Positions 11,206 to 23,412 of a stretch of 64,000 nt of DNA are shown here, piece by piece. The position numbers and the translations under genes were made by a program. The notes under the pieces are model-generated. The model was not told where the DNA came from. It worked only from the letters and a program-made list of their open reading frames with translations, and did no database searches. Numbering within the stretch: the first letter of the stretch is position 1; every line of letters starts with the position of its first letter. The DNA is from Clarkia xantiana subsp. parviflora (Eukaryota; Streptophyta; Magnoliopsida; Myrtales; Onagraceae). The stretch is taken from assembly GCA_036873135.1 (NCBI GenBank), contig JAPTYO010000008.1, positions 30,902,761 to 30,966,760 on the forward strand, read 5' to 3'.

Positions 11206-12167
11206 TTTTAAGTCATCGATCCTTTGTTGATGGTATTTCTTTGTTTAATAGGAATCCCGAGAGTCTCTTCAATTTTCTCATTTAGTTCTCGATCTCTTCG
11301 AAAACTTTTGTACAATTGAACGAACAAACATTTACATTTCATATAGGGCACGTGTGGAACCTCCTTGCGAAATTTTCCCCCGTGTCCGACGTTTTTTATC
11401 ATAGCAATCAGTCCACAACCGCATTTTTTTATTGGGTGTGGCCAACGAAGAATAAGAAGAAGTAGAAGACATCAATTTGAGCTAGAGGAAGGGAAATCAC
11501 AACTTTCTGTGGTTTCAATTTCATAGCCTTTCTGAGTGTTCCAAATCCTAATTAGAATGAGGGTTGCTGCTATTTGTTTACACAATAAGGGTATTTTAGT
11601 CTTTTCATATCAATTTTTTCTTTAATATGCACCAACAAGGTTCACATGCCCCGCACGTGACCCGTTCAGTGACTATTTGACGAGTTTTCTAACGGTGCAA
11701 CACCCAATTTAGTCCAGATACCTATTTGTCACAAAATTTATTCCAAGTACCAATTCGTCTAAGCTGTTAGTCCAGATATCAAATTAATCCTAATCGGATT
11801 TTTCTACCATGCTCTAAGAGCACCATGCTTTTGGTTTTTTTATTTCTAGAGTGGACTAAATTGTAACATATGTAAAACTTTAAAAGTATAAAAAAATATG
11901 AATTTTTTTTACCAAACCTAATATTTGCATCATACTATTAATAATATCAATTTCTTTCTATGCACAAAATAACATATACAACTAGAATAACTAGAAAAGC
12001 TTCATACAATAATAATGATTTTTACAATATTATATTCCTTAAATATTGTTACAATAATAACTAGAAAAGCTTCATATCAATTCCTTAAATATCATTTGTT
12101 ATTTACAATATTATATTATTATTTAACTCCTCATCTCCCTCGACAAACTAACTTTACGACGCTGGAG
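11206..12167. other. Upstream intergenic region of the epoxide hydrolase gene
   Basis: AT-rich, with no gene. A direct repeat with 70-bp period begins TAACTAGAAAAGCTTCATA at 11989 and again at 12059, and TTTACAATATTATATT also occurs twice (12021 and 12102). The promoter presumably lies here, but I see no single convincing TATA box. 11640-11830 holds phrases (ACGTGACC, AATTTAGTCC) like those inside the Mutator-like element at 32609, without clear ends. Confidence 0.45.
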
Positions 12168-13266
12168 ATGGACGCGATTCAGCACCGCACTGTGGCCGTC
12201 AACGGCATCAACATACACGTCGCCGAGCAAGGCGAGGGCCCCATAATCCTCCTACTCCACGGCTTCCCGGAGCTCTGGTATACATGGCGCCACCAAATCC
12301 CCGCCCTCGCCTCTCTCGGCTATCGCGCCGTCGCTCCCGACCTCCGCGGCTTCGGTGACTCTGACGCCCCGCCCTCCCCCGCGTCCTACACCTCCCTCAA
12401 CATCGTAGCCGATCTCATCGGCCTCATCGACTCGCTAGGAGTCGACAAGGTCTTCGTGGTGGGCCACGACTGGGGCGCCGTCATCGCCTGGTACCTCTGC
12501 CTCTACAGACCCGACCGCGTCAAGGCTCTAGTCAACATGAGCTCCGTTTTCACTCCCAGAAACCCTAATAGGAAGCCTATTGACTCTTTGAGAGCCATCT
12601 ATGGTGACGATTACTACATCTGCCGAATCCAGGTCTGAAATTTCACGTTTTCTTGATCAATTTCGTTGGTTTGATTAATTAATCTGAGTAGGACCATAGG
12701 AGGAAGGAGAGATGGAATTGGAGTTCGAGAAGGTCGGAGCAAGGAGAGTTCTGACGGAATTACTAACCTATCGGACTCCAGGACCTCTTCGATTTCCCAA
12801 AGGAAAATGCTTTGATCGCCCGTTGGATTCTCAAATCAAGCTTCCTGCATGGCTCACTCCTGAAGATATCGATTACTACGCCTCAAAGTTTGAGAAGACT
12901 GGATTCACTGGTGGATTCAATTACTATCGAGCCTTGAATTTGTATGTGTTCTTCAATTTCATTTCAACTATCAATCATCATGTTTGGAGAATTGAATTAT
13001 GTTGGTTGAATTGATGAAGGAACTGGGAGGTGACAGCACCGTGGACCGGAGCTCAGATCAAAGTTCCGAGCAAGTTCATCATCGGGGACCTCGACCTCAC
13101 CTACCATGTTCCAGGGACCAAGGACTACATCCACAAGGGCGGCATGAAGAAGGCGGTGCCACATCTGGAGGAAGTGGTGGTGCTTGAAGGTGTCGCCCAT
13201 TTCCTCCATGAGGAAAAGCCTCAAGAGATCACCGCCCAAATCCATGATTTCTTCAAAAAATTCTGA
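12168..13266 (+). CDS. Soluble epoxide hydrolase (alpha/beta hydrolase), three exons
   Basis: Exons 12168-12632, 12700-12941 and 13020-13266; phases close and give 317 residues, the usual size of plant soluble epoxide hydrolases lacking the N-terminal phosphatase domain. The enzyme hydrolyses epoxides, in plants mainly fatty-acid epoxides, to diols. Visible motifs are HGFPELWYTWRHQ (oxyanion hole), GHDWGA with the nucleophilic Asp, the second acid in GDLDLTYH, and the catalytic His in EGVAHF. The start at 12168 gives MDAIQHRTVAVNGINIHVAEQ, the normal N-terminus; an upstream in-frame ATG at 12015 only adds AT-rich sequence. The exon-2 acceptor is CATAG at 12699, because the earlier TAG would introduce a stop. 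AATAAA occurs at 13313. The first exon is strikingly GC-rich. It looks functional and is probably cytosolic or peroxisomal, with no clear targeting signal. Confidence 0.92.
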
Positions 13267-13312
13267 ATAATGATGTTGCTGTATCTGAAATCACCATAAG
13301 CTTCAAATGCTG

Positions 13313-13318
13313 AATAAA
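13313..13318 (+). terminator. Polyadenylation signal of the epoxide hydrolase gene
   Basis: AATAAA 47 bp after the stop codon. Only 40 bp further on is the stop codon of the convergent GEX2-like gene, so the 3' UTRs probably overlap. Confidence 0.55.
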
Positions 13319-13357
13319 ATGCTATCGTATTTTAATTTCGCACTGTGTATCATCAGA

Positions 13358-16300
13358 TCAAACTGAGTATCCATCTTTCTCGATGAAGAACGGAGTTATT
13401 TCTTCTGAACAATGAGTTTCATCATGATGTTTATGGGACCTATCTGCATCACTGCTGACCGTAATTCTATCCCCTGTTCGCTTCTGAATTGCAGGAACTT
13501 TGCTCCTGCATCAAGCAACAGATTCAGGGCAAGGGTGTACAGAAGCGCAATCAATTCTCTAATAGATGTGATTCTGAGTTCTTACCTTCGCCGGAGTTTC
13601 CAGTTGCGACCGCCATGCAAAGAAACTGCGGTGAAATCATTCTGATTCTCCGGTGACCTTGTTAGTGACTGCATCAAACAGAAAAGCAGGAATTAAATTA
13701 TTCAAGTTTCGACTGATTGAGGTATCAAAAACTCTACTTACAGCTCCTTGCTTGGGTTTTCCAGATATTCTTGATTTACCGCGCCTTCGTTCCTTCATGA
13801 GCAGAACTGCACATTTACATATGTAGAATAGAAGGATCCCTCCGAGGAAGAGAACCAAGATGAATTCCACGATTATAGCTGATCCTAGTGCTGCACAAAG
13901 ATTTCGGCTTCATCAAGCACTCCTGGGTTTGATACACAACATCATAAACTAAAGAATAAGAAACGCCTTACTTACAGTTTGCTAGAAATGAGCTCATCGG
14001 ACTTCGTCTAATTAGGTTCACAGTCGCTTCCGCGTAAAGAGGCAGTGATGAATTCTCAGTACAATCCGGGAAGCAACCGTAGTTTCCCAAATCGTTTATC
14101 GTCAATGTTAGCACCGCACCATGGTCTCCCTCCTGCAAGACCCAAGTCTGTTTCTTGAGACTCAAGTCTAATTCCAGTCTGTTTCTTGAGACCCAAGTTT
14201 TGTCTTACCTGAAAGTACAGTTCCTGGAGCACACTGTTGCAGTCCTTAATCGTTCCGTGAAACCTGATTCCGACAGCCTTGACCATGAACTGTTTTGAGA
14301 TGGCAACGTAAGATTGGAGCGGTTGCCACCGATACACGTTCCGTAGTTTCAGTTCAGTCGTGTTTATGAGCTCTGAGGGTAAAGCTGTCATCAAGAACCC
14401 GTTGCTAACTTCCACCGAAAATGCGACCACGAAATTGTCATCCCCTCCTAAAATAGAAGAAGACGATTCCGGTGAATATATAAAGCTAAAGCTTTTTGAA
14501 GATTTTATACAGGAATTCAAGCACCTGGGAAATGGTGAAGATCTGGATCCCCGACAGAGAAATTGAACTTGTCTCGCTTTCTATCGAATATCAACGACTT
14601 GTCTTCTTCACCCAAACTGAGAAGGATGAAGTCGGGAACGGAGATGAAGGGTGGATCGTTGACGGGTTCGACAGAAACCGATATATCCAACACGTTTTCC
14701 CCATTTGCGTTCTTCGTAGAAACTCGAATGGTATCCTCGCCGCTGAAGTTCTCCTTCCTAATAACATTACATGCAATAAGAAAAAAATTGTTTCTTGCAT
14801 CACAAGCTACTTAAAGTTTGTGTAATGATCACATTGAGCTAAATCGAGCAGTACCCGAGATACTGGAACGAACGAAGAGCGGAGTTAACGGCTTCTACTT
14901 GTCCTCGTATAACCAAATCTTTGTTTTCTTCGGTAACGGAAAGCTCAGGCTGCCCAAACGACATTACCATTGGGAAGAGAGATATAGTCCCGAACCGAGA
15001 ACTTAGACTGACTGTTATATTCTCAACCGGATCGGACGATGTTATACTCAAACCGGAGTATCCACTGCAAAAGTATGTAAGAGAGCAGTGTTACTTGTGC
15101 AACAAGTTTTGAGCAATCCAATTGTTGGAGAGCAAGGAACCTCACCCAAACTTGGGGCTTATTACATCTTCGGTTGCATGCAGTTGTACCGGGAAGTCGA
15201 CAAACTCAGGCGGTTTTTTAAGGACGTGGATCGTAACGGAACCTGTGTCGTGGTTCCCGTTGACATCAGACATTACATAGGTGAAGAAGTCGGTCCCGTG
15301 GAAATCTCTATACGGCGTGTATCTAAGGACACGCCCGTGCTGCAAAACTGAACCATACCCTGGCTGCCAGTGATAATAATAATATCACTGTGATTTCTTG
15401 ATTCCCAAGAAATCTAATAATCACATAAAAAAGTCCATCTTGGTTCTTTAGTACCTGCGTAAAGGATATGATTTCTGCATTGCCGCTAGCGAAGAAGTCG
15501 TTCTCCAAAGCATCGAACCCGATCGATTCATCCTCCAGAACGGTGATTGTATCGTCAGTAGCCTTCGGGAAGTATCCACCTGGGTGTAATCATCAATAAT
15601 GTTAATGTTATATTACGATACGAGTCGATCGTAAGTCGTAGACACGGTTCTTACTGTTATACACATTGACGGGAAGCGGGCATGAAGAGAAGCGCTGGTC
15701 ATCAAACGATGTGCATAACTCGTAGTTCCCGACGTCGTTCACCACATAATGACTTGTGTAGGAGCCGTCGTTGTTGTCCCGAATCTTTGATACTGTCGAA
15801 CTAGAACCGTTCAACGAAACGACCTCCAATTTCAGCCGTGATTGCTGAGACAAGACAGGGTTGAAACGTGAATCGAGAAGCCGCATGACAACCTCGTTTT
15901 CTATCTGCTGCGCCACCTTTGGCTCGAACTTCACGATACTCGATAGAGATATATTGACCTCACCTGCACCAATAACAACAAAATAACTCGAACCCTAATT
16001 TAGAGTTTAGGGTTTATCAGGGATCGTCGTAACTACCTGCGATAACTTGCTTTAGTAATGGACGGCCGTCGTTTAGTAATACATTTCCGCACTGCACATT
16101 GATTTCGTAAAGACCGCTCTTCTCGGGAGTAAAATTTATGCGGAATGAACTTGCCCAAATTTTCGAACTCGAATTGCCACCGACTACTTGCAAAGGATAT
16201 ATGGCCGGCTGCACAAGCGAAAAATCGATATTCCGGATGACTTGCACTTGAAGTCTTTCGACTTCGACGGCAGAAGGATACCCAAGATCGTCATTCAAGT

Positions 16301-18054
16301 AGACGAAAAACTCTGTAAGTTCTCCCGCTCTCGACATATTCAAACCCGTACCATTCAAGATACTCGTCGATCCATTACAAAACCCTAAGGAATCGGAATC
16401 AACACAGCCCGTTAATGCCCGAAAAAGTATCCAACATATATCCCTAAACCGTAAAACCCTAGACAAGAGCATCAAATTACACCTGCAAATACCGAGAATG
16501 CGTAGGGCATTTTGGATATACTTGTACGATCACTCTCACCGAATATATCCAACAAAAAATTCCCTGATTCAACCGCATGGAAGGAGAGCAGCTGAATCCC
16601 TTGCGCAACCTCTTCAAAATACATGTCCGAAATCGGAATGGATAGATTCGTCTCGACTTCGATGACATCAGCATCAAACACGTATAAACCTTGTACTTGG
16701 TTTCTGTAGGGATCCTGCTGGTGTACGTAGATTTCTACCTTGGAGTATATCTGCCATGCGTTTGTTTCCAACTTGGGTTTCGCTTCGCATTTACTTATCT
16801 CAGGCGATCCTTAATATATATATATAAATCACATATCAACGTTCATACAATATATATATATCATCAAATATACGAATCTACAAAATGGCCCATCTAACAT
16901 ATACAATTCAATTCGCAGAGACAAAGTCAGGAATTTTGTTCATGGAGTAAATTTTGAACTAATAAAAATCTAGGGGCAAATGTAAAAATTTAAATGATCA
17001 AATCAAGAAAAATTACAACTTTTAAGATCAGAATTATATATATTACCAAAAATTGATCTGATCAATAGCCCCATTCATGCATTAGTAGTTTCGTCCGCGT
17101 GCAAATATATATATATATAAATATAGTATAATAATACGGTTAAGAGCCTAAAAAAATTCTAGACCCGCCAGTAAATTAAATATAGATTATGTAAAATAAA
17201 TGTGAATCACCTGGATTCACTAGGAAGGGAAGCGGAGAGCCATCTAGGTTGCTTCCTTGCCCTCCTCCTAATACTTGCAGAGAAAAATTTCCCGCCATAG
17301 TTAACACGAACTCGATAACGATAAGACCGAGCTCGTTCCTTCCCACATAAACTATGTTTGGCACAGCCACAACCGACCCGTTTCCATGCAAAATATTGAC
17401 CGTAAAATTATATAACTCTAGCGGGTCGGCCACGACAGTGATGTTATTCCCAAACGCGTCCTTAGGGAGAATCGAAACTGCTGCCTTGGATCCTGCAATG
17501 AACTCATTCACGAGATCCCTCCATGACACGAAGCAGACCGATGGGTACACAGGACCCGGAACGACTTCGAAGTGAAGGGTGGTGTCGTGGATCCGGAACT
17601 TCTCCTCCGAGATGAGCAAATCGAACGATCCGGACCGAATGGGAGTGAATATGATTTTCCAGGGAGTGTTTTCTTCAAAATGGGAAATAACTCCAGATAA
17701 GTAGCAGCTGTTTCCGGACTTTCGATTCACGGTGAGAATGGGGTTGAAGGATGTGATATTGTTGAGTTTTTCATCATTGGACGGTTTGACATGGATGACG
17801 GCAAGGTCGCCTGCTGTGAAGTTGGTGTTGTTGTTAGACCAAGTGAAGATGAGTAGAGGAGGACGCGGTTCCTTCTCTGCACGGAAAATGGGCGGCCGAA
17901 TTTATTAGTGGAATTAATTTCTCAAACGTAAATTTGCAGTTAAAAATGGAAAGTTGGGGATCGAACCTTTGAGAATGGAATTTGGTGCAGCGAGCAGAAG
18001 AAAGGATGAGTATAGTAGCGGTAGCAGAAGAGAAACAACATTAATGGCGGCCAT
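13358..18054 (-). CDS. GEX2: GEX2-like gamete-expressed membrane protein with filamin-type repeats, 14 exons
   Basis: GEX2 of Arabidopsis is a sperm-surface protein needed for gamete attachment. Proposed exons on the minus strand: 18054-17967, 17876-17211, 16809-16483, 16384-16037, 15963-15655, 15579-15455, 15363-15146, 15064-14855, 14757-14525, 14447-14209, 14132-13976, 13890-13742, 13668-13586, 13505-13358. All are GT-AG, every phase closes, and the total is 1099 residues, close to the known size. The N-terminus (VVSLLLPLLYSSFLLLA) is a signal peptide; I chose 18054 over an upstream in-frame ATG at 18120 because the hydrophobic core then follows at once. The ectodomain holds filamin/Ig-like repeats (GSKAAVSILPKDAFGNN, LQVLGGG) and many N-x-S/T sites. 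One transmembrane helix (IIVEFILVLFLGGILLFYIC) is near the C-terminus, followed by a basic tail. The last two exons are the least certain: exon 13 could instead stop at 13582. Confidence 0.85.
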
Positions 18055-18094
18055 TGGCGTGGGTGGGGAAGGAAGAGTGGAGGAGACGTGTGGA

Positions 18095-18341
18095 TTGTTA
18101 GAGGTTGGTTGGTTATTCAAAGTTTTTTTTTTTTTTGTTAGCGGTTGGTTGTTGACAGTTAGTTAATTGACAAACGATCCTCTTCTTCAGTATTATAGTA
18201 ATTTGGTCATTTTATTTTATGTTATGCTGTATACATAAAATAAAATGACCCAATTAATAGGTTTGTTTGTCAATTAACTGTCAACAACCAACCAACCGCT
18301 AACCAAAAAAAAGAACTTTGAATAACCAACCTCTAACGATC
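18095..18341. repeat. Foldback palindrome directly upstream of GEX2
   Basis: 18095-18173 reappears in reverse complement at 18263-18341, including GAGGTTGGTTATTCAAAG, the T-rich run, TTAGCGGTTGGTTG and TTGACAGTTA. The centre (about 18206-18253) is a second near-perfect palindrome, GGTCATTTTATTTTATG... against ...CATAAAATAAAATGACC. The left arm overlaps the presumed 5' UTR and proximal promoter of the GEX2-like gene. Confidence 0.8.
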
Positions 18342-18463
18342 CATATACTTCTTACTTCTCCTCCGATCCGGGCTCCACACTTGAAACTTTTATCTTTAAA
18401 ACTCATTAGATTAATTCACACCAATATTATACGTTATTCCTTGGATCTTAGTGGGGTAGATTA

Positions 18464-19202
18464 TGTTGGATCACGGTCGAAGCTCCGTTACGTTCTTGAC
18501 GGAAAGCTTGAACTCCTGGGCTCCGCGTAATCCTGCAAAAGGGGATGACCTGGGTGGTGACCCAGAATCCCTCTCCGATGCTTAAATGAGAGCTTGAACG
18601 ATGTGGTGGATAGCAAAAAGTCTAAGTTCGTATTAGAATGTGTGTTTTCTGAGGTAACTTCCTCCTTTATATAGGAGGGGAAGTTATCTCAGTTACCTGT
18701 AACCGCGCCTGGCAGTTTTACCCACGTTCCGTATATCTCGTTCGGGATTCCGTGTATCTCGCCCCACGCTCCGCGTATCTCGCCCACGTTCCGCGTATCT
18801 CGGGCACGCCCTGCATATCTCGGGGGAGGTTATCTGTATCTCAACCGTTTCCCCACTACTCTATCTAGTAGGTGGGTTTTTTGGTCTTATCCTCTGATCA
18901 CAAGTCCTAATCCATATCGGGGACTCCAGAGTTATCTCATTCTAGGTCACCACCCAGGACCCCTCGTCTCACGAGACAGGACCAGCTTTCTCGGGGCTTT
19001 ATTATCGAGGCCTTCTCAAAGGCATATCGGGGCCTACTCAGAGGCTTCTCGTCGGGAGCATCCGGCTCATATATCGGGACCGATCTCGTCGGGACCCTTC
19101 ATACTGGGCTTCTGGACCTTCCTGGTCTTTCACAAGGCCCACTGGGCTTACCCGCCGTTTATTGGCTGTTAACGGGGCTAACGATTTCATCGGAACCCAT
19201 CA
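18464..19202 (-). repeat. 3' LTR of element A
   Basis: 739 bp, TG...CA in either orientation, preceded inward by the polypurine tract. It carries the GAGATAC-type repeats, a TATATAA box, the GCATCGGAGAGGG block, and a CTGGGT/ACCCAG stem with a CACC loop. Confidence 0.93.
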
Positions 19203-19807
19203 TTTGCCCCCAAGACATGGGGGACTTACAGTCCGTCGTGTCTTCTAATTCCTGACCTCCCGACCTTATCGTCGAAGGCTTTCATCTTCGGACCTCCCGA
19301 TATTACCATCGGAGGCTTTCATCTTGGGACCTCCCGATATTACCATCGGAGGCTTTTATCTTGGGTACAATTCTTGAATAACAAGGCTTCTCACTCACAA
19401 TTCCTTAGACTCCAAGGACAGTTGCCAAATCCGAAGAGACTCCTCGGTTACTGCACCATTAAATGCTAGGGATAATGAAACGACGCCTAAACCGGCGTGA
19501 CTGTTACTTTCTGAAAAAGCAATATGACGTCACTAGCGTCTCTTCCGTACTGTCCCCTATAATCTCGGCGATCCAGATTGAGTCGTTTCATCTTCAACGG
19601 TCCAGATTTGAATCTGTCCAGCTGTCTTTTACCTATAAAAGCCAAAACCCTAGCACTATTCACTCCTTCCTTGCCATTCTAGTTTCTGCGAACTCTGCCA
19701 TTGTTAAGCCTCGAAGCTTTTTCTCCCAGTCTCACTTGATTTTCCGGTGATCCAAGACCTTCAAACGTCAAGATCTTTTCTTCGTCTTCTCCGATCAACC
19801 ATCCACC

Positions 19808-22500
19808 ATGTCTGGTAAGGTTTTCCTTCTTTGCATTTACGATTTACTGAATTCGTCTTCCTTTCCTTTCCTGAGTTTTCCCGTTATGGCCGTTTTTAGA
19901 CGAGGCCAGTTCCGGAGGAAGGAACCCCTTTACCTTTGAGCTTGCTACTAACGAAATCTCAGAGACTCTGTACGAAGCTGCTCTCCGGGAAGGCTGCATC
20001 ACTTCAGCCTGGGAACCCCGCTTTCCCTATGATTCCCAGCCAACCACCAAGAGAAAGCACATAGTCACCCGTCCCCGTGAAGGAGAGGTGTTCATCTCCA
20101 CGGGGCAGATAAATGCCGGGATCCGATTCCCTTTTTGCGGGAATCTGGTTGAGATGTGCAACTTCTACCAGACGCATCCAACCACCTTCTCCCCACACGC
20201 TATCCGCATGTGGAACGCCTTCCAGGTTCTGTGCCTCCGCCAACAATGGACGTACAGCTTGCTGCTCTTCCGCACCTTCTACGGGATGAAGTGTAACAAG
20301 GCTGGCGTCTGCGCCTTCACCCCCCGACTCCCCAAATGGACCAGGGAGCAACTTTACCGGTTCGGCTGGGATGGTGAGACCTGGAAGTTTAACAAGGATC
20401 GGGGGCTCATTCGTGACTCAGGGTCCGACAACAGTGGATGGAAGAAGTACTACTTCTTCGTTCAGAACAGCTCTATCCCATGGCCCCGATGGGAGGTTGT
20501 GGCGGACCCTGCCCCCAAGTTTGAAGTCTACACCGAGGATGACTTCAACACTCTTCAGTTGGTCCAGCTTTACCGTTGGGGGGAATCCTTCACTCCCCTC
20601 GACGCCAACAAGCTCGTGGAGAGGGACCTGATCCAGATCGGGGTCCAACTCCTCGATTCCATTTCCGAAAATTTGGTTATCTGGGTAACACTTCTAACTG
20701 CCTTTTATTTTCATTTTTGCAGCCAAGAAGGCATCTCTGCTGACTCATCTCGTGTTGAAGCAGGGGGAGACCGATGCTGTTCATGGCTCCAAGCGAAAGC
20801 GGAAGTCCTTGAAGAGGGGGGCCTCTTCTTCTGCAGCTCCTCCGACCGAGGAACAAGTCGGGATGGCCAAGCGGGCCAGAAGAGAGGAGATAGACAAAGC
20901 CTTCGGTGTCACCACTGCCGAGGAAGGTAAGCGTGTTCGCCACGCTATTAAGAAATATAGAAGGTTGGTTCCCGAGGAGTTTATCCCTGCTGACCGGGAA
21001 TTGCGGGTCCGAGAAATCAAATATATACTTCGAGGAGAAACCCCCTGCGTCCTCAAGGCGGGATACTACAACTTCTTTGGAAAGGACCAACACGTCCCGC
21101 GAGGTATCATCTGGTGCCCGAATAATACACTTCCTGACTTCATTCGTCCCGCAACCGCAGGTCCATCGGAGGCTCTTACTCCGACGAAGGCTGCAACTCC
21201 AGCGGGGGCAGCGACTCCACAAGAGCCAATGACCGAGGATGCCCCGACGGAAGCTCAGTTCCGTCAGGTGACTAACTTGGAGGCTTCCCCTTCCTCCGAG
21301 GAGCCGACTGATGGCCTGATTCCCCGCCAAAGGCCAGGGCGGAGCATCCTGAGGCCAACTGTGGAGGACGTGTCTCGGAGTCCTCCCCTGGATCTGCGCT
21401 CTCCAACTCCGGAGCCTCCTACCGAGGCTCCTCCGACTGAGGCTTCCAGGGTCATCCCTCCTCTCCCCGTGGATGGGAACCTTTACCAGGTTTACACCCC
21501 CGACCAAGAGACGGTTCCCTGGAACCCGATCGAGTCTCTTCAAGGGGTCCCACTCCATCGGGGAGACCTTCAGCCAGAAATGGCCTTGCATCTGCTGGCA
21601 TGGTCAATTCCACCAGCCTTGAGACGCCCAATCTCCTTGGCACGGGAAGATATCGAGGAGGACCTTCGCGACATGGCTATTCGTCGGATGGAGGTAAAAC
21701 TTACTCTCGCTTTTATTCTTACCTTCGTTGTTCTTGCCTTCAATTATCGGACCTTAATCTTTTTTCCTTTCGCCTTAGGAAACTGCGAACCAGCAGCGCT
21801 GCTTCGGTTACATCCTGGCTCTGAAGGGTGCTTTGGAGGTGGAGCAAGCCAGGTCGGACCCCAAAGCCTTGGCCAAGCTCCAGGAGGACCTTGCCGACGC
21901 GGTGGCGGCAAGGGAGAAGATAGCTAAGGAGCAGTCCCTCCTCGGCCAGAAGGCTATGGACTTGCAAAAGCAGTCCATGATCATGAAGCCGTGCTGCGTC
22001 GGGAGCGGAGGATGCTCAAAGAGGAACAGCAGCGGCACGAGGCGGAGAAGAGGCAATTCGCCCTCGAGAAGAGCATTCTCGAGGAAGCTAAGGCGGGACT
22101 CGAGGCTGAGAAAGCCGAATTTCCTGCCAGACTGGCTGAGGCGAAGGCTCAAGGTCGCGAGGAGGGTCGCCAGGAGGGTCGCGAGGAGTATCGGAACTCC
22201 GATGGTTTCAAGGCGGATGCCGTGGGGTTCTGCAAAACCGAGGTGGAGAACGTTCTGTTCAATGCCGTCGAGGAGCTGTACACGGTATACGAGGATGCCA
22301 TTGACTTCAAGAAGTCCGAGACCCTCGCCCCCTTCGCGGAGAAATACTTCAGTCTCCCCGCGGAAAGTGATGAGGCCGATGCCCCTGAAGTTGCCGCGGA
22401 CCCGACTCCACCAACTGCGGAGCCTTCTGCCCAGGACCCCGCGAATCCTGCTCCCTCCAAAGCTGCTGAGGACCCAACTTCCAACAAGGACCAAGCTTAA
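19808..22500 (+). pseudogene. Spliced accessory gene of element A, antisense to gag-pol, one frameshift
   Basis: Runs opposite to the element. Proposed exons: 19808-19814 (ATG TCT G), 19900-20684, about 20723 or 20728-21693, 21779-22500, all with GT-AG introns. The N-terminal part (EPRFPYD, GEVFISTGQINAGIRFPFCG, HAIRMWNAFQVLC, WKKYYFFVQNSSIPWPRW) resembles the putative gypsy-type/plant mobile domain family. A Pro/Thr/Glu-rich linker follows, then a Glu/Lys/Arg-rich coiled coil (AEKRQFALEKSILEEAKAGLE). Relative to element B one base is missing near 21975 (MDLQKQ then a frame change), so this copy is frameshifted in the coiled coil. The role is unknown; in Tat-type elements such antisense genes are known but uncharacterised. 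Exon 2 ends in phase 0 while the first CAG acceptor of exon 3 needs phase 1; an AAG acceptor five bases later restores the frame. Confidence 0.75.
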
Positions 22501-22509
22501 TGCTTTATT

Positions 22510-23400
22510 CTTTAAGTCCTTGTATTTTCCTCTTTGTACTCCTTGTATCGGAACCTTTAGGCCTTCGAGCCCTTATAAAAATTCCTTTCATCTACTTTAG
22601 TCTTGATCATTATTGCACTACTCAAAGCGACTTAGACTCGTTACTTAAAACGTTTCGATGCATCACTTAAGATGACTTCATACACGCTTCCGATGCTTCA
22701 CAAGGACTTACCACTTAAGGTTTCTCGTCCACATTATTTAATGTAATTTCACACGTCTTTTGCGACGTTTTCCTCGGGACTTCACCACTTTAAGGTTTCT
22801 CGTCCATGCCGTTCAAGGCAATTTTGTACATCACTTAAGATGATTTTTTCGCACCCTTTGAGGCTTTTATCGCGTCATTCTAGACGACTCAATCATACCC
22901 CTTAAGGCTTTTTGCTGCATCATAAAGACGACTTACGCGGACCCCTGAGGGCTTTTATTCATACCTAGGCTTTTGGTTGCATCATAAAGACGACTTACTC
23001 ATACCTCATAAGGCTTTTGTCTGTACCTCGAAAGGCTTTTTATCGCGCCATAAAGGCGACTTAATCGTACCTCGTAAGGCTTTTGTTCGTACCTCGAAAG
23101 GCTTTTTATCGCGTCCTTCAGGACGTCTTACTCGTACCTCGGAAGGCTTTTAATCGTACCTCAGAAGGCTTTTATCGCGTCCTTCAGGACGTCTTACTCG
23201 TACCTCGGAAGGCTTTTAATCGTACCTTGGAAGGTTTTTATCGCGTCCTTCAGGACGACTTACTAACAGTTAGAATAAATCTAAAAGCAATTTGATCGGA
23301 AACAACTTCTTTTATTAATAATTCAAAGCTTTGCTTACATCGGATCGATCGATAGATAACTTGCGCCATTCGCGGCGACTTAACATCATGCACCTCTTAA
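22510..23400 (-). repeat. Non-coding hairpin array of element A
   Basis: Lies between pol and the opposite-strand gene. In the element's sense it is a chain of short inverted repeats joined by AAAAGCCTT-type spacers. Stems differ but remain paired, for example GTCGCC-TTTAT-GGCGC, GTCGTC-TTTAT-GATGC and CGTCCTGAAGGACG. A 66-bp direct repeat containing the last stem occurs three times (stems near 23110, 23176 and 23242). The region is not coding. Confidence 0.75.
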
Positions 23401-23412
23401 GGCGACTTAGGA

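Noticed and set aside
12015..12167. Upstream in-frame ATG as start of the epoxide hydrolase
   Set aside because: The extra 51 residues are encoded by AT-rich sequence containing the 70-bp duplication and have no counterpart in the enzyme family.
17914..18120. ATG at 18120 as start of the GEX2-like protein
   Set aside because: It would place 22 polar residues before the signal peptide. The ATG at 18054 puts the hydrophobic core at the normal position.
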